Source: Hyphomicrobiaceae bacterium (GTDB lineage: Bacteria; Pseudomonadota; Alphaproteobacteria; Rhizobiales; Xanthobacteraceae). From it: 64,000 nucleotides of DNA. The notes under the pieces were generated by a model. The model was given only the letters and a program-made list of their open reading frames with translations, searched no databases and had not been told where the DNA came from. Positions 30,374 through 39,773 of the stretch are shown here, piece by piece. The translations under genes were made by a program, and so were the position numbers. The stretch lies in assembly GCA_021324465.1 (NCBI GenBank), contig JAJPJB010000092.1, forward strand, positions 1 to 64,000, written 5' to 3'. Numbering within the stretch: the stretch's first letter is position 1; each line of letters starts with the position of its first letter.

Positions 30374-31594
30374 ATGACCGAGCTTGTGCGACAGCATCTG
30401 ATCGATCCCGCGGTTTGTATCCGCTGCAACACCTGCGAGGTGACTTGTCCGAGCGCAGCGGTGACGCACGATGACAACAATTACGTCGTCGATGCCGACA
30501 AATGCAATTTCTGCATGGAATGCGTGTCACCCTGTCCAACCGGCTCGATCAATCACTTTGTCTCGGTCGCAACGCCATTCTCCTTGGAAGATCAGTTTTT
30601 GTGGAGCGAGCTTCCGGATACGCTTCCTGCGGCGGAGGAGGCCAACATCCGCGGCGGGGTCGAGGCGATCGACCAGGAAGTCGCCGCACTGCTCGATGAG
30701 GCCCATCAAGGTGCGCGCGGCCGCATGCGGGCACCGGCGTCGGCAAGCACGCCGCGCGTCAATCTGTTCGGCCGCAATAATCCAGCTGAAGCGACGGTGA
30801 CCGGAAATTTCCGGCTCACCAACACCGACGCCAGTGCCGATGTCCGCCATATCATTCTTGATTTCGGCACGACGGCATTCCCGGTGCTGGAGGGCCAGAG
30901 CATCGGCATCGTCGTTCCCGGCACGGATTCAGCCGGACGTTCGCATCGCATGCGGCTCTATTCCGTGGCAAGTCCGCGTGACGGTGAGCGGCCGAATACC
31001 AACAATCTTGCGCTGACAGTGAAGCGGGTGCTGGAAGAGCGAGCCGACGGGACTGTCTTTCGCGGTGTCGCTTCGAACTATGTTTGCGATCTAAAGCAAG
31101 GCGCGAAGGTTCAGGTCGTCGGCCCATTCGGATCGACGTTTCTGATGCCGGATGATCCGCAGGCCGATATTGTGATGATTTGCACCGGCACCGGCTCCGC
31201 ACCATTCCGCGGTTTTACCGAGCGGCGCCGGCGCGCAATGCCCAACGCAAAGGGCAAGCTTTTTCTGTTTTTTGGCGCACGCAACCCGCAGGAGCTTCCG
31301 TACTTCGGTCCCTTGCAGAAGGTGCCGAAGACCTTGCTCGACCAGGAGCTGGTATTTTCGCGCTTGCCCGACAAGCCAAAGGAATATGTTCAGGATCGCA
31401 TGCGCGCACGCGCAGCCGACCTGGCGTCGCTGCTGCGACGCGAGACCACGCATATCTATGTCTGCGGGCTACGTGGCATGGAAGCAGGCGTCGAAGCCAG
31501 CTTCGCCGACATTTGCCGTCAGCATTCGCTGTCGTGGGAGGAGTGCCGCGAGCGCTTGCGCGATGCCGGCCGCTTCCATGTCGAGACGTACTAG
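30374..31594 (+). CDS. boxA: BoxA-like NADPH-dependent reductase (2x[4Fe-4S] ferredoxin fused to FNR-type flavoreductase)
   Basis: [17 protein letters not shown]...[19 protein letters not shown] motifs [26 protein letters not shown]. Confidence 0.88.
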   Translation: MTELVRQHLIDPAVCIRCNTCEVTCPSAAVTHDDNNYVVDADKCNFCMECVSPCPTGSINHFVSVATPFSLEDQFLWSELPDTLPAAEEANIRGGVEAIDQEVAALLDEAHQGARGRMRAPASASTPRVNLFGRNNPAEATVTGNFRLTNTDASADVRHIILDFGTTAFPVLEGQSIGIVVPGTDSAGRSHRMRLYSVASPRDGERPNTNNLALTVKRVLEERADGTVFRGVASNYVCDLKQGAKVQVVGPFGSTFLMPDDPQADIVMICTGTGSAPFRGFTERRRRAMPNAKGKLFLFFGARNPQELPYFGPLQKVPKTLLDQELVFSRLPDKPKEYVQDRMRARAADLASLLRRETTHIYVCGLRGMEAGVEASFADICRQHSLSWEECRERLRDAGRFHVETY

Positions 31595-31616
31595 CGCCGT
31601 TAGCCCAAGCACGACC

Positions 31617-31850
31617 CTATTCGTCGAGGAAGGCCTGGACCTGATCGATCAATTACATGCGGTTCTTTTCCAGCGCCACCGTATGGGTGCCGTCGTCAAT
31701 CACAACATAACGCTTTGAGGGCATGTATTGATCAGTTTCGCAAAGACGTCCTGCACCATGTAGAGCGGAGCATTTCGGCGAGGTCTTTGCAGGACCCATT
31801 GGGGCGCCTATCACCGGCGGTAAGTGCTTCGTGCCGGCGACACCGGGCAA
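31617..31850 (-). pseudogene. alpha/beta-hydrolase C-terminal remnant with in-frame stop and frameshift
   Basis: Minus strand reads KRYVVIDDGTHTVALEKNRM*LIDQVQAFLDE* in one frame and APLYMVQDVFAKLINTCPQ in the adjacent frame. Confidence 0.6.
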
Positions 31851-32146
31851 ATGATACGGCAGCATCGCCCAGCGCGCCGTCTCGGTCGCTGTCGCGGTGG
31901 CAGCGCGAGACTGAGGACGTCTTTCCTCGTCCGGATATATATTTCCGCTCGCCACGTGGGCGATAACCTTGATGCCGCAGATTCCACTAAGGAAATGCGG
32001 ATGTATTGATTGAGGTCGAGCATGTAATATAGTGCATATGGCGCGACACGGATATGCGGCGTAAGGGAATGGTAGCTCGTGGTCCCGCGCGATCGCCGCA
32101 AACAAGAACGTCAACGTGTCCACGGGGAAGCAGAGGGGATAGTGTC

Positions 32147-33352
32147 ATGACAAACAGGTCTCACGCGTTATCTCGAATGCCGCAGATTATGGGTGCCGTA
32201 TCGGTCGCTGCGCTCGCGCTGGCTGGCGGACCGGCATTGGCGCAAAACAAGACGGTCAAGATCGGTTTCATCTCGACCTTTACCGGCCCGCCGGCCGCCA
32301 TCGGCAACGACATGAAGAACTCCTTCGAGCTCGGCCTCGACCATCATGGCCGCAAGCTCGGCGGACTTCCCGTCGAGGTGATTTACGAAGACGATCAGAC
32401 CAAGCCGGAAGTCGGCGTGCAGAAGACGCAAAAGCTGATTGAATCCGATCACGTCGACTTTGTTGTCGGCTATATCTGGTCGAACGTACTGCTCGCGTCG
32501 CTCAAGCCACTGGTCGATTCCAAGACCATGACGGTGGTCACCAATGCCGGCGCTTCGCAGCTCGCCGGCGAATTATGCTCGCCCTATGTGTTCTCGACAT
32601 CCTGGAACAACGACCAGACACCGGCTGCGGTCGGACTCTACATGAACCAGAAGGGCGTCAAGACTGCCTTCCTGATCGGACCGAATTACGCCGCCGGCAA
32701 GGATATGCTGGCGGGTGTGCAGTCGACCTTCAAAGGCCAGATCGTCGGCCAGGAATTGACGCGCTGGCCCGATCAGCTGGATTTCTCGGCTGAATTGTCG
32801 AAGGCGCGCGAGACCAAGCCGGATGCGATTTTCGCCTTCTATCCGGGCGGCGCCGGCGTGCAATTCGTTACGCAGTACGCGCAGTCGGGGCTTAAAGGGC
32901 AGATCCCGCTCTATACCGCCTTTACCGTCGACGATCTTTCGCTGCCGCGGCTAAAAGATCTCGCAATCGGCATTCCGGGCGCGCAGGAATGGGTGGCCGA
33001 CTTGCCCAACGACGCCAACAAAAAATTCGTCGCCGATTACAAGGCAAAATATCACGCCTCGCCGTCGTTCTACGGGGCACAGACCTATGATGCAGTCGGC
33101 CTGATCGACAGCGCTGTCACGGCGGTCAAGGGCAACCTCGCCGACAAAGAAGGCATGCGCAAGGAAATGGAAAAGGCCGACTTCAAATCCGTGCGCGGTG
33201 CGTTCAAATACGGCAACAACCATATCCCGATCCAGAATTTCTATCTGCAGGATGCGGTGAAGAATGCCGATGGCAGCTATTCGCTGCATACGGTGGCCAC
33301 CATCGTCAAAGACGATCAGGACAAATTCCACGACAAGTGTCCGATGAAATAG
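32147..33352 (+). CDS. branched-chain amino acid-type ABC transporter substrate-binding protein (LivK-like)
   Basis: Signal peptide; VKIGFISTFTGPPAAIGNDMKNSFELGLDHHGRKLGGLPVEVIYEDDQTKPEVGVQ; start 32147 preferred to 32054. Confidence 0.93.
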   Translation: MTNRSHALSRMPQIMGAVSVAALALAGGPALAQNKTVKIGFISTFTGPPAAIGNDMKNSFELGLDHHGRKLGGLPVEVIYEDDQTKPEVGVQKTQKLIESDHVDFVVGYIWSNVLLASLKPLVDSKTMTVVTNAGASQLAGELCSPYVFSTSWNNDQTPAAVGLYMNQKGVKTAFLIGPNYAAGKDMLAGVQSTFKGQIVGQELTRWPDQLDFSAELSKARETKPDAIFAFYPGGAGVQFVTQYAQSGLKGQIPLYTAFTVDDLSLPRLKDLAIGIPGAQEWVADLPNDANKKFVADYKAKYHASPSFYGAQTYDAVGLIDSAVTAVKGNLADKEGMRKEMEKADFKSVRGAFKYGNNHIPIQNFYLQDAVKNADGSYSLHTVATIVKDDQDKFHDKCPMK

Positions 33353-33412
33353 ACCTGCGGCGTCGCGTCCGGGTCATCATGCCTCGACGGGCGCCGCGCG
33401 CCTATTTAGGAT

Positions 33413-33438
33413 GACGCAGCAGCAACATCTGCTGCGTC
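33413..33438 (+). promoter_or_regulatory. perfect stem-loop between SBP and permease genes (GACGCAGCAG-CAACAT-CTGCTGCGTC)
   Basis: 10-bp perfect arms, 6-nt loop, no following U-tract. Confidence 0.75.
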
Positions 33439-33486
33439 GCCGCCGCCGATCTTGCACCCGGCCGGGACCGCCGGAGCTTGAGTTTT

Positions 33487-34404
33487 ATGCTCTATCTCAT
33501 CGAGCAATTTCTCAACGGCATTCAGCTTGGCATGCTGCTGTTTCTGCTTGCCGCCGGATTGACCTTGATCTTCGGCATCATGGATCTGGTCAATCTGGCG
33601 CACGGTTCGCTGTATATGATTGGCGCCTATTTCGCCGCGACTTTCGCGGACTGGACCGATAGCTTCGTGCTGGGGACGGTGTTGGCGCTGATTGCGACGC
33701 TGATTGTCGGCATGGCGCTGGAAGTGATCGCGATACGGCGTCTTTATGGCCGCGATCATCTCCATCACGTGCTCGGCACGTTCGGTCTGTTGCTTTTCTT
33801 CAATGAGCTGGTGCGGTTGATCTGGGGACCTGCGGGCATGACCTTGTCGCTGCCGAGCGAGATGCTCACCGCCGTGCAAGTTCTCCCCGGCCTCTACTAT
33901 CCCGTGTATCGCCTCGTGATCATCGCGGTGACGCTGGCCGTGGCGGCGCTACTCTATCTGCTGGTGATGCGCACGCGATTGGGCATGCTGATCCGCGCTG
34001 GTGCTTCCAATCGCGAAATGGTCGGCGCCCTCGGGATCAACATCAAGCTTCTCTATACGCTGGTTTTCGGTCTTGGCGCGGCGCTTGCAGGCTTCGCCGG
34101 CTTGATGCAAGCCCCGATCCTCACCGTGCAGATCGGCATGGGCGAGAACATTCTGATTGCGGCTTTCGTCGTGGTCACCATCGGCGGCATCGGTTCGATC
34201 CGCGGCGCTTTTGTCGCTGCGCTGCTTGTCGGCCTTGTCGATACGATCGGCCGCGCCTTCGTTCCCGACCTGCTGCATCGCTATCTGAGCGAGGCCGCAG
34301 CGTCCGGCCTTGGCCGCAGCCTGTCGTCGATGCTGGTCTATGTAGTGATGGCGCTGATTCTGGTCGTGCGTCCTGAAGGCTTGTTCCCGGCAGCCTCACG
34401 ATGA
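33487..34404 (+). CDS. livH: branched-chain-type ABC permease (LivH-like)
   Basis: FLNGIQLGMLLFLLAAGLTLIFGIMDLVNLAHGSLYMIGAY. Confidence 0.94.
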   Translation: MLYLIEQFLNGIQLGMLLFLLAAGLTLIFGIMDLVNLAHGSLYMIGAYFAATFADWTDSFVLGTVLALIATLIVGMALEVIAIRRLYGRDHLHHVLGTFGLLLFFNELVRLIWGPAGMTLSLPSEMLTAVQVLPGLYYPVYRLVIIAVTLAVAALLYLLVMRTRLGMLIRAGASNREMVGALGINIKLLYTLVFGLGAALAGFAGLMQAPILTVQIGMGENILIAAFVVVTIGGIGSIRGAFVAALLVGLVDTIGRAFVPDLLHRYLSEAAASGLGRSLSSMLVYVVMALILVVRPEGLFPAASR

Positions 34405-35384
34405 GTCAGCTGTCTGCGAGCCCACGCGGCATTGTATCGGCACCAGGCTGGCTGACGCCACGCCTGACCGTCATTGCCGCGCTTCTACTCATATTTGGAT
34501 TGGTTCCGGTCTATGCCGCGGTCAGCGGCAACAGCTTTGCGCTGGCGCTGTTCAATCGCATTTTGATTCTGGCGCTGGCGACGCTGAGCTTGAATCTGAT
34601 CATGGGCTTCGGCGGCATGGTGAGCTTCGGTCATGCCGTCTATCTCGGCATCGGCGGCTATGCCGTGGGCATTCTGGCCAAGGAAGGCATAGGGTCAGGC
34701 TTTATCCAATGGCCGGTCGCGATCGCGGCTTCCGCCTTCTACGCACTGATCGTCGGCGCACTGTCGCTGCGCACGCGCGGCGTCTATTTCATCATGATTA
34801 CGCTCGCTTTTGCGCAGATGATCTATTACGTCGCAATCGGGCTCGACCGCTATGGCGGCGATGATGGCTTGACGATCTATCGCCGCAGTCAGTTCGGCAG
34901 TCTCGATCTCAATAACAAGACCCTGTTCTACTATCTGTGCTTCGCAATTCTCTTGGCAGGCATCTATGCCCTGTGGCGGGTCATCAATTCGCGCTTTGGT
35001 CTGGTGATCCAGGGCGCCCGTTCCAATGAGCGGCGCATGCGCGCCATCGGTTTTCCGACTTTCCGATACAAGCTGGTCTGCTTCGTCATTGCTGGAGCGC
35101 TGTGCGGACTGGCGGGCGCCCTGCTCGCCAATCACACCAATTACATCAGCCCGGCAATGATGAGCTGGCCTCGCTCGGGCGATCTCATCGTCATGGCGGT
35201 GCTCGGCGGCATGCGCGCGGTGTTCGGCCCATTGATCGGGGCGACAGTCTTCCTGTTGCTGGAAGAATGGCTGTCGCGCGTCACCGACTATCCAAACTTG
35301 ATTGTGGGACCGCTCCTGCTTGTGGTGGCGCTTTATGTCCATGGCGGCATCGATGGGTTGTTTGGGAGAGCGCGCCGTGGCTGA
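34401..35384 (+). CDS. livM: branched-chain-type ABC permease (LivM-like)
   Basis: LNLIMGFGGMVSFGHAVYLGIGGYAVGIL. Confidence 0.94.
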   Translation: MSQLSASPRGIVSAPGWLTPRLTVIAALLLIFGLVPVYAAVSGNSFALALFNRILILALATLSLNLIMGFGGMVSFGHAVYLGIGGYAVGILAKEGIGSGFIQWPVAIAASAFYALIVGALSLRTRGVYFIMITLAFAQMIYYVAIGLDRYGGDDGLTIYRRSQFGSLDLNNKTLFYYLCFAILLAGIYALWRVINSRFGLVIQGARSNERRMRAIGFPTFRYKLVCFVIAGALCGLAGALLANHTNYISPAMMSWPRSGDLIVMAVLGGMRAVFGPLIGATVFLLLEEWLSRVTDYPNLIVGPLLLVVALYVHGGIDGLFGRARRG

Positions 35385-36135
35385 AGCGCTGCTTGCGATC
35401 GACAATCTGACCAAGCGTTTCGGCGGCGTCGTGGCGTCGGATCGGATTTCACTTTCCTTGACGCGCGGGGAGCTACACGCGATCATTGGTCCTAACGGCG
35501 CAGGCAAGACGACGCTGATTGGTCAATTGACCGGCGAGATCGCTCCCGATACCGGCAGCATCCGCTTCGAAGGGCGCGATATTACCGCGCTGGCTGCGCA
35601 TCGGCGCAGCGCCATCGGGCTCGCGCGCTCCTTTCAGATTACCTCGCTGTTTGTTGATTTTACCGCGCTCGACAATGTGGCGCTTGCGGTGCAGGCGCAT
35701 GCCGGCCATTCGTTCCGATTCTGGCGCAATGCCCGCGCAGACAGCGCGTTGCGTGAGCCGGCGCGTGCGGCTCTTGCCGGCGTCGGTCTTGCCGAACGGG
35801 CCACTGTGCTGGTCGCCGATCTCAGCCATGGCGAGCGCCGGCAGCTCGAAATCGCCATGGCGCTGGCGACGCGGCCGCGCATGCTGCTACTGGACGAACC
35901 GATGGCCGGTATGGGGCCAGAGGAGTCGGCGCGGCTTGTCGAAACACTGCGGCGGCTCAAGGGCAGCCTCACCATACTTTTGATCGAGCACGATATGGAC
36001 GCGGTATTCGCGCTGGCGGACTGCATTAGCGTTCTGGTTTATGGCCGTATCGTTGCATCGGGTGAGCCATCGGCGATCCGCGCTGATCCGGTTGTGCGGC
36101 AGGCTTATCTCGGTGAAGGCGAGGGGGCCGCATAG
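35377..36135 (+). CDS. livG: branched-chain-type ABC ATPase (LivG-like)
   Basis: IIGPNGAGKTTLIGQLTG; LSHGERRQLEIAMAL; GTG start at 35377 overlapping livM end. Confidence 0.94.
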   Translation: MAEALLAIDNLTKRFGGVVASDRISLSLTRGELHAIIGPNGAGKTTLIGQLTGEIAPDTGSIRFEGRDITALAAHRRSAIGLARSFQITSLFVDFTALDNVALAVQAHAGHSFRFWRNARADSALREPARAALAGVGLAERATVLVADLSHGERRQLEIAMALATRPRMLLLDEPMAGMGPEESARLVETLRRLKGSLTILLIEHDMDAVFALADCISVLVYGRIVASGEPSAIRADPVVRQAYLGEGEGAA

Positions 36136-36146
36136 GCTATACAGTC

Positions 36147-36863
36147 ATGGCTGATGCTGCCTTGCTCGAACTTGTGAATATCGAGACTAGCTACGGCCTA
36201 AGCCGCGTCTTGTTCGGCGTCTCGCTCACCCTTGCCAAGGGCGAAGTGGTTTCGCTTTTGGGCCGCAACGGCATGGGCAAGACAACGACGGTCCGCTCGA
36301 TCATGGGGCTGACGCCTGCCGGCGCGGGTTCGATCCGGTTTGAGGGTCGGGAAATCCGCGCGCTTGCGGCTTACCGGGTCGCCAAGCTCGGTATTGGTCT
36401 CGTGCCAGAAGGACGTCAGGTTTTTCCAAACCTGACCACGCGTGAAAACCTTGTCGCGACGGCGGCCAATCGCAGCCGCGCCGCGGATCCGTGGACGCTT
36501 GAAAAGGTCTGCGCGCTGTTTCCACGACTGGCCGAGCGCGCTGACAGCATGGCGAACTTGCTGTCCGGCGGCGAGCAGCAGATGCTGGCGATCGGCCGCG
36601 CCTTGATGACCAATCCGCGCCTGTTGATCTTGGACGAAGCGACCGAAGGTTTGGCGCCGACGATCCGCGACGAGATCTGGCGTTGCCTGCAGAGCCTGCG
36701 CGCGAGGGGACAATCCATTCTGGTGATCGACAAGAACATCGAGGCGCTGATGCGCATAGCCGACCGGCACTATATCATCGAGCGCGGTCGGGTCGTATGG
36801 AGCGGCACCTCGCCGCAACTGGCGGCGGCGCCGGAAATCCAGCACCGCTATCTCGGTGTTTGA
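36147..36863 (+). CDS. livF: branched-chain-type ABC ATPase (LivF-like)
   Basis: LLGRNGMGKTTTVRSIMGL; LSGGEQQMLAIGRALMTNPRLLILDEATEGLAP. Confidence 0.95.
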   Translation: MADAALLELVNIETSYGLSRVLFGVSLTLAKGEVVSLLGRNGMGKTTTVRSIMGLTPAGAGSIRFEGREIRALAAYRVAKLGIGLVPEGRQVFPNLTTRENLVATAANRSRAADPWTLEKVCALFPRLAERADSMANLLSGGEQQMLAIGRALMTNPRLLILDEATEGLAPTIRDEIWRCLQSLRARGQSILVIDKNIEALMRIADRHYIIERGRVVWSGTSPQLAAAPEIQHRYLGV

Positions 36864-36939
36864 AGGCGCCGGGGTTCGGTGAGCAGACCAAGGCCACCGA
36901 TCTGGCGCACCATTCTCAAGACGGTCGCGATCCCAGCCT

Positions 36940-37043
36940 AAAGCGCTTTCCCATTCGATGGAATCAGAAAACGCTCCAGGGCTTCTTGGTTTGCCGCGTT
37001 TTCTTACGGAAAACCACCACCCACTTTTCCGAAAAATGCTCTA
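36940..37043. repeat. dispersed ~104-bp double-hairpin intergenic repeat, copy A
   Basis: Same length and about 85% identical (hand count 16 mismatches) to 55611-55714. Confidence 0.85.
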
Positions 37044-37177
37044 TCAGGTGTCATTCACCGGCGGCGAAAAGCCGATGCCTTACGGCTGGGCTACCGGCAG
37101 CGTGCAAGTGACCGCTGCAATTTTCGGCCCGAGTGGATTAAGCGGCGCGAACGGCTAGCCTCGCAGTCCAGCTTGGA

Positions 37178-38155
37178 TCAACTCTCGGCAGCCGCAAGCG
37201 TGTGCACCGGCCGTTCGCCGAATTCACAGAAATAGTCGTGTGCAAAACGATGAACGTCCGCGAATCCACATGTTGCGGCTACTTCAGCCACCGTGGTCGG
37301 GGCCTGAGATGAACGAAGCAATTCGCGCGCACGGTGGAGGCGCAGCCGATTTGCAAATTGCCGCGGCGTATATCCGCGCAGTCTCTTGAACGCGCGAAAG
37401 AGTGAAAATGCGCTTACGCCGGTCACTTGCGCAAGATCTTCGACTGTCAGCGGCGCCCGCCAATTCGCTTCGATATGGTCTTCGGCGAGGCGGACCTTCG
37501 ATAGCGCAACTTCCGGTATTGGCCGCTGAAACAAGTGGCTGTAATTGTGTTGATTGGCTTGAAGCGACATCACCATGAGCGTCTGTTCGAATTCGGCTAG
37601 CAGAATCGGCGGGAGCGGCGAGGCCGACTTGCTGATCTTGTCGACAACAAACAAAACGTGGTCGCGCAGCACCCTGGTCAAGGGCTGGGCGTCACTGCGA
37701 ATCGGATGAAACTGCAAAGCGCAACGGACCGTAGCGCCGGTCATGGCGGCAAGTTTGCAGGCCAATACGTCCACATCCATCAACACGACCAGGTGCTCGT
37801 AGCTCGCATCGACTCGGGTGGAAAAGCTCATCCCCGGCGATATTGCCACCCCCTGGTGTTGGTCAAGCGGATTGGCCGTACCATTGACCGTCGCTTCGCC
37901 CGCCCCGCGCAGCGGAAAACTTTGCATCAGAAAGACGCTCGCCGGATAAGCCATGTTCAATGCGACGCCGTATTTGGTGTAGCCGAAAGCGAGGCTTTGG
38001 CTCCGATAGAGATTGAGTCTCGCGTCGATGGCTGTGGCGGCGCTCTCGAGCCGCACTTTCGGCTCGGCATAGACGCGGGCCAGCGCCGCACACATCTCAT
38101 CGACGCTGCGCGCATGAACGAGCGGAAAGCGATCGAGCAGTGGGGCGGTCGGCAC
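37178..38155 (-). CDS. AraC-family transcriptional regulator
   Basis: Two C-terminal HTHs (LTVEDLAQVTGVSAFSLFRAFKRLRGYTPRQFANRLRLHRARELL...VAEVAATCGFADVHRFAHDYFCEFG). Confidence 0.92.
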   Translation of the reverse strand: MPTAPLLDRFPLVHARSVDEMCAALARVYAEPKVRLESAATAIDARLNLYRSQSLAFGYTKYGVALNMAYPASVFLMQSFPLRGAGEATVNGTANPLDQHQGVAISPGMSFSTRVDASYEHLVVLMDVDVLACKLAAMTGATVRCALQFHPIRSDAQPLTRVLRDHVLFVVDKISKSASPLPPILLAEFEQTLMVMSLQANQHNYSHLFQRPIPEVALSKVRLAEDHIEANWRAPLTVEDLAQVTGVSAFSLFRAFKRLRGYTPRQFANRLRLHRARELLRSSQAPTTVAEVAATCGFADVHRFAHDYFCEFGERPVHTLAAAES

Positions 38156-39006
38156 TAACGGATGCTCCCGCGTTGCGAGCGCACTCGCATCTGAAATGCA
38201 AGCGGGGAATAGCCGCGGTATTTTTTGAATGCGCCGTAAAGGCGCAAACTGCTGGTGCCGGTAACCTCGGCTAGTTCCTCCAGCGGGATCGCGCGCTCGG
38301 CATTCGCCTCGATATATTCCTCAGCGTGTCGCACTTCGCGCGGCGCAGCGTCAGCCTCTTCTTGCTCCAACAAGTGGCTGTAATTGTGCCGGTGAGCATA
38401 GAGGAATAGTGTCATCAACAACTGCTCGGCTTGCGCAATCCACAAATCCGAAAAAGGCGGAGTGGCTGCGCTGAGCGCGTGGGCCAGAAGCGGTATGTAT
38501 TCGTGCAGCATCCGCGCTGCGGGCCCGCCTACATCTTGCCCCGGGTCGATACGCAACGGTTCGCCGATCACGGCCCCGGTCATCGCCGCAAGCTTGTCGG
38601 TCAAGACCCGTGCATTGATGCGTAGAACGAGATGCTCGTAATCAGCGCTGTAATTGATCCGATGGGGTGTATCGGGGGCAATGACCATGCCGGTCCCAAT
38701 ACTCAGAGTCGTGGATCTGCCCTCCAAAATGGCATCGGCGGTGCCGCGGATCGGGAACAGCTGCGAGAAAAAACCGGAAGCAGGGAAGGCAAAGCCTAGC
38801 GGCGCGCCGAATGTGGCGTAGGCAAGCTCGACATTCTGCAGCCGGCAATTGTTGAATGTAGCCTCGATTCTTCTGACCCCCCGCGCCGCCGTCAGGTCGG
38901 GGATCAGATCAGGCTTGGCATAGACCCGCGCAACCGCATCACGCACCTCCTCGACATTGCGCGAGCGAATGACCGGAAAATTGTCAAGAGGCTTGGCTGA
39001 AGTCAC
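38155..39006 (-). CDS. AraC-family regulator paralog, apparently lacking the second HTH
   Basis: First HTH present (IPLEELAEVTGTSSLRLYGAFKKYRGYSPLAFQMRVRSQ) then GSIR stop; 1-nt overlap with downstream full-length paralog. Confidence 0.85.
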   Translation of the reverse strand: MTSAKPLDNFPVIRSRNVEEVRDAVARVYAKPDLIPDLTAARGVRRIEATFNNCRLQNVELAYATFGAPLGFAFPASGFFSQLFPIRGTADAILEGRSTTLSIGTGMVIAPDTPHRINYSADYEHLVLRINARVLTDKLAAMTGAVIGEPLRIDPGQDVGGPAARMLHEYIPLLAHALSAATPPFSDLWIAQAEQLLMTLFLYAHRHNYSHLLEQEEADAAPREVRHAEEYIEANAERAIPLEELAEVTGTSSLRLYGAFKKYRGYSPLAFQMRVRSQRGSIR

Positions 39007-39032
39007 GGTCGTAGCGAATGCAGTTGGCGCCG

Positions 39033-39773
39033 CTATCGCATATGGCCAATACGCTGAAAGCGCTCAGGATCCAAAATCGTCAACGAACGTTCGCTGATCT
39101 TGATGAGCCCGCTGCGGCGAAACTCCGAAAGCACCTTGCTGACGTGGACGGGGGTCAGGCCGGTCGCATCAGCAATGTGATGTTGCCGCAGCGGAAACTC
39201 CATCTCCATGGTGCCGCGCTGGGTCATGCCACGCTGAGCGAGCCGTTCGGCGAGATACAGGAGCAAGCGAGCTATCCGCTCATCGGCCGTGCGGCGCCCG
39301 AGATCGACGATCAGCTGATCCGCGCGCGCCGTCGCTTGCGCCCATGTCCTGCAGAACGAATCAAGCAAATCTGGCTGCCTGGCGAGAACCGTCCGCACGT
39401 CGCTGCGCTTGAAGCCGCGATAATGAACGTCGGTGATAGCTTCGACCATAAAATAGGGTCGCGCATCGAACAACAAGGCGGTCGAGACGGCGTCCCCCGG
39501 CAACAAGAAGGACAGGATTTGCCGACTGCCATCCGAGAGCATGACGATCGAGGCAGCCCATCCCCGGCAAATCACCGGAACGACGTCAAGCAGTTCGTGC
39601 TGACGGCAAAGAATGCGCCGCGCCGGGACGGTATATTCCGAATATTGCAGCGCTAGCGGCGCCTCGGACAGAGTGCGGCACAAGCTGAGATCATAGGCTG
39701 CGCATGCGGCGCACGTCGTGGATGTCCGGGACTGAGGGAATTCGGCAATTGTCGAATGAGGCCGAGCGCTCAT
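39033..39773 (-). CDS. Crp/Fnr-family transcriptional regulator
   Basis: cNMP-binding-like domain and C-terminal HTH (FPLRQHHIADATGLTPVHVSKVLSEFRRSGLI). Confidence 0.9.
   Translation of the reverse strand: MSARPHSTIAEFPQSRTSTTCAACAAYDLSLCRTLSEAPLALQYSEYTVPARRILCRQHELLDVVPVICRGWAASIVMLSDGSRQILSFLLPGDAVSTALLFDARPYFMVEAITDVHYRGFKRSDVRTVLARQPDLLDSFCRTWAQATARADQLIVDLGRRTADERIARLLLYLAERLAQRGMTQRGTMEMEFPLRQHHIADATGLTPVHVSKVLSEFRRSGLIKISERSLTILDPERFQRIGHMR

Noticed and set aside
32054-32146. N-terminal extension of the LivK-like ORF
   Set aside because: Signal peptide begins after the ATG at 32147, so upstream codons are probably untranslated.
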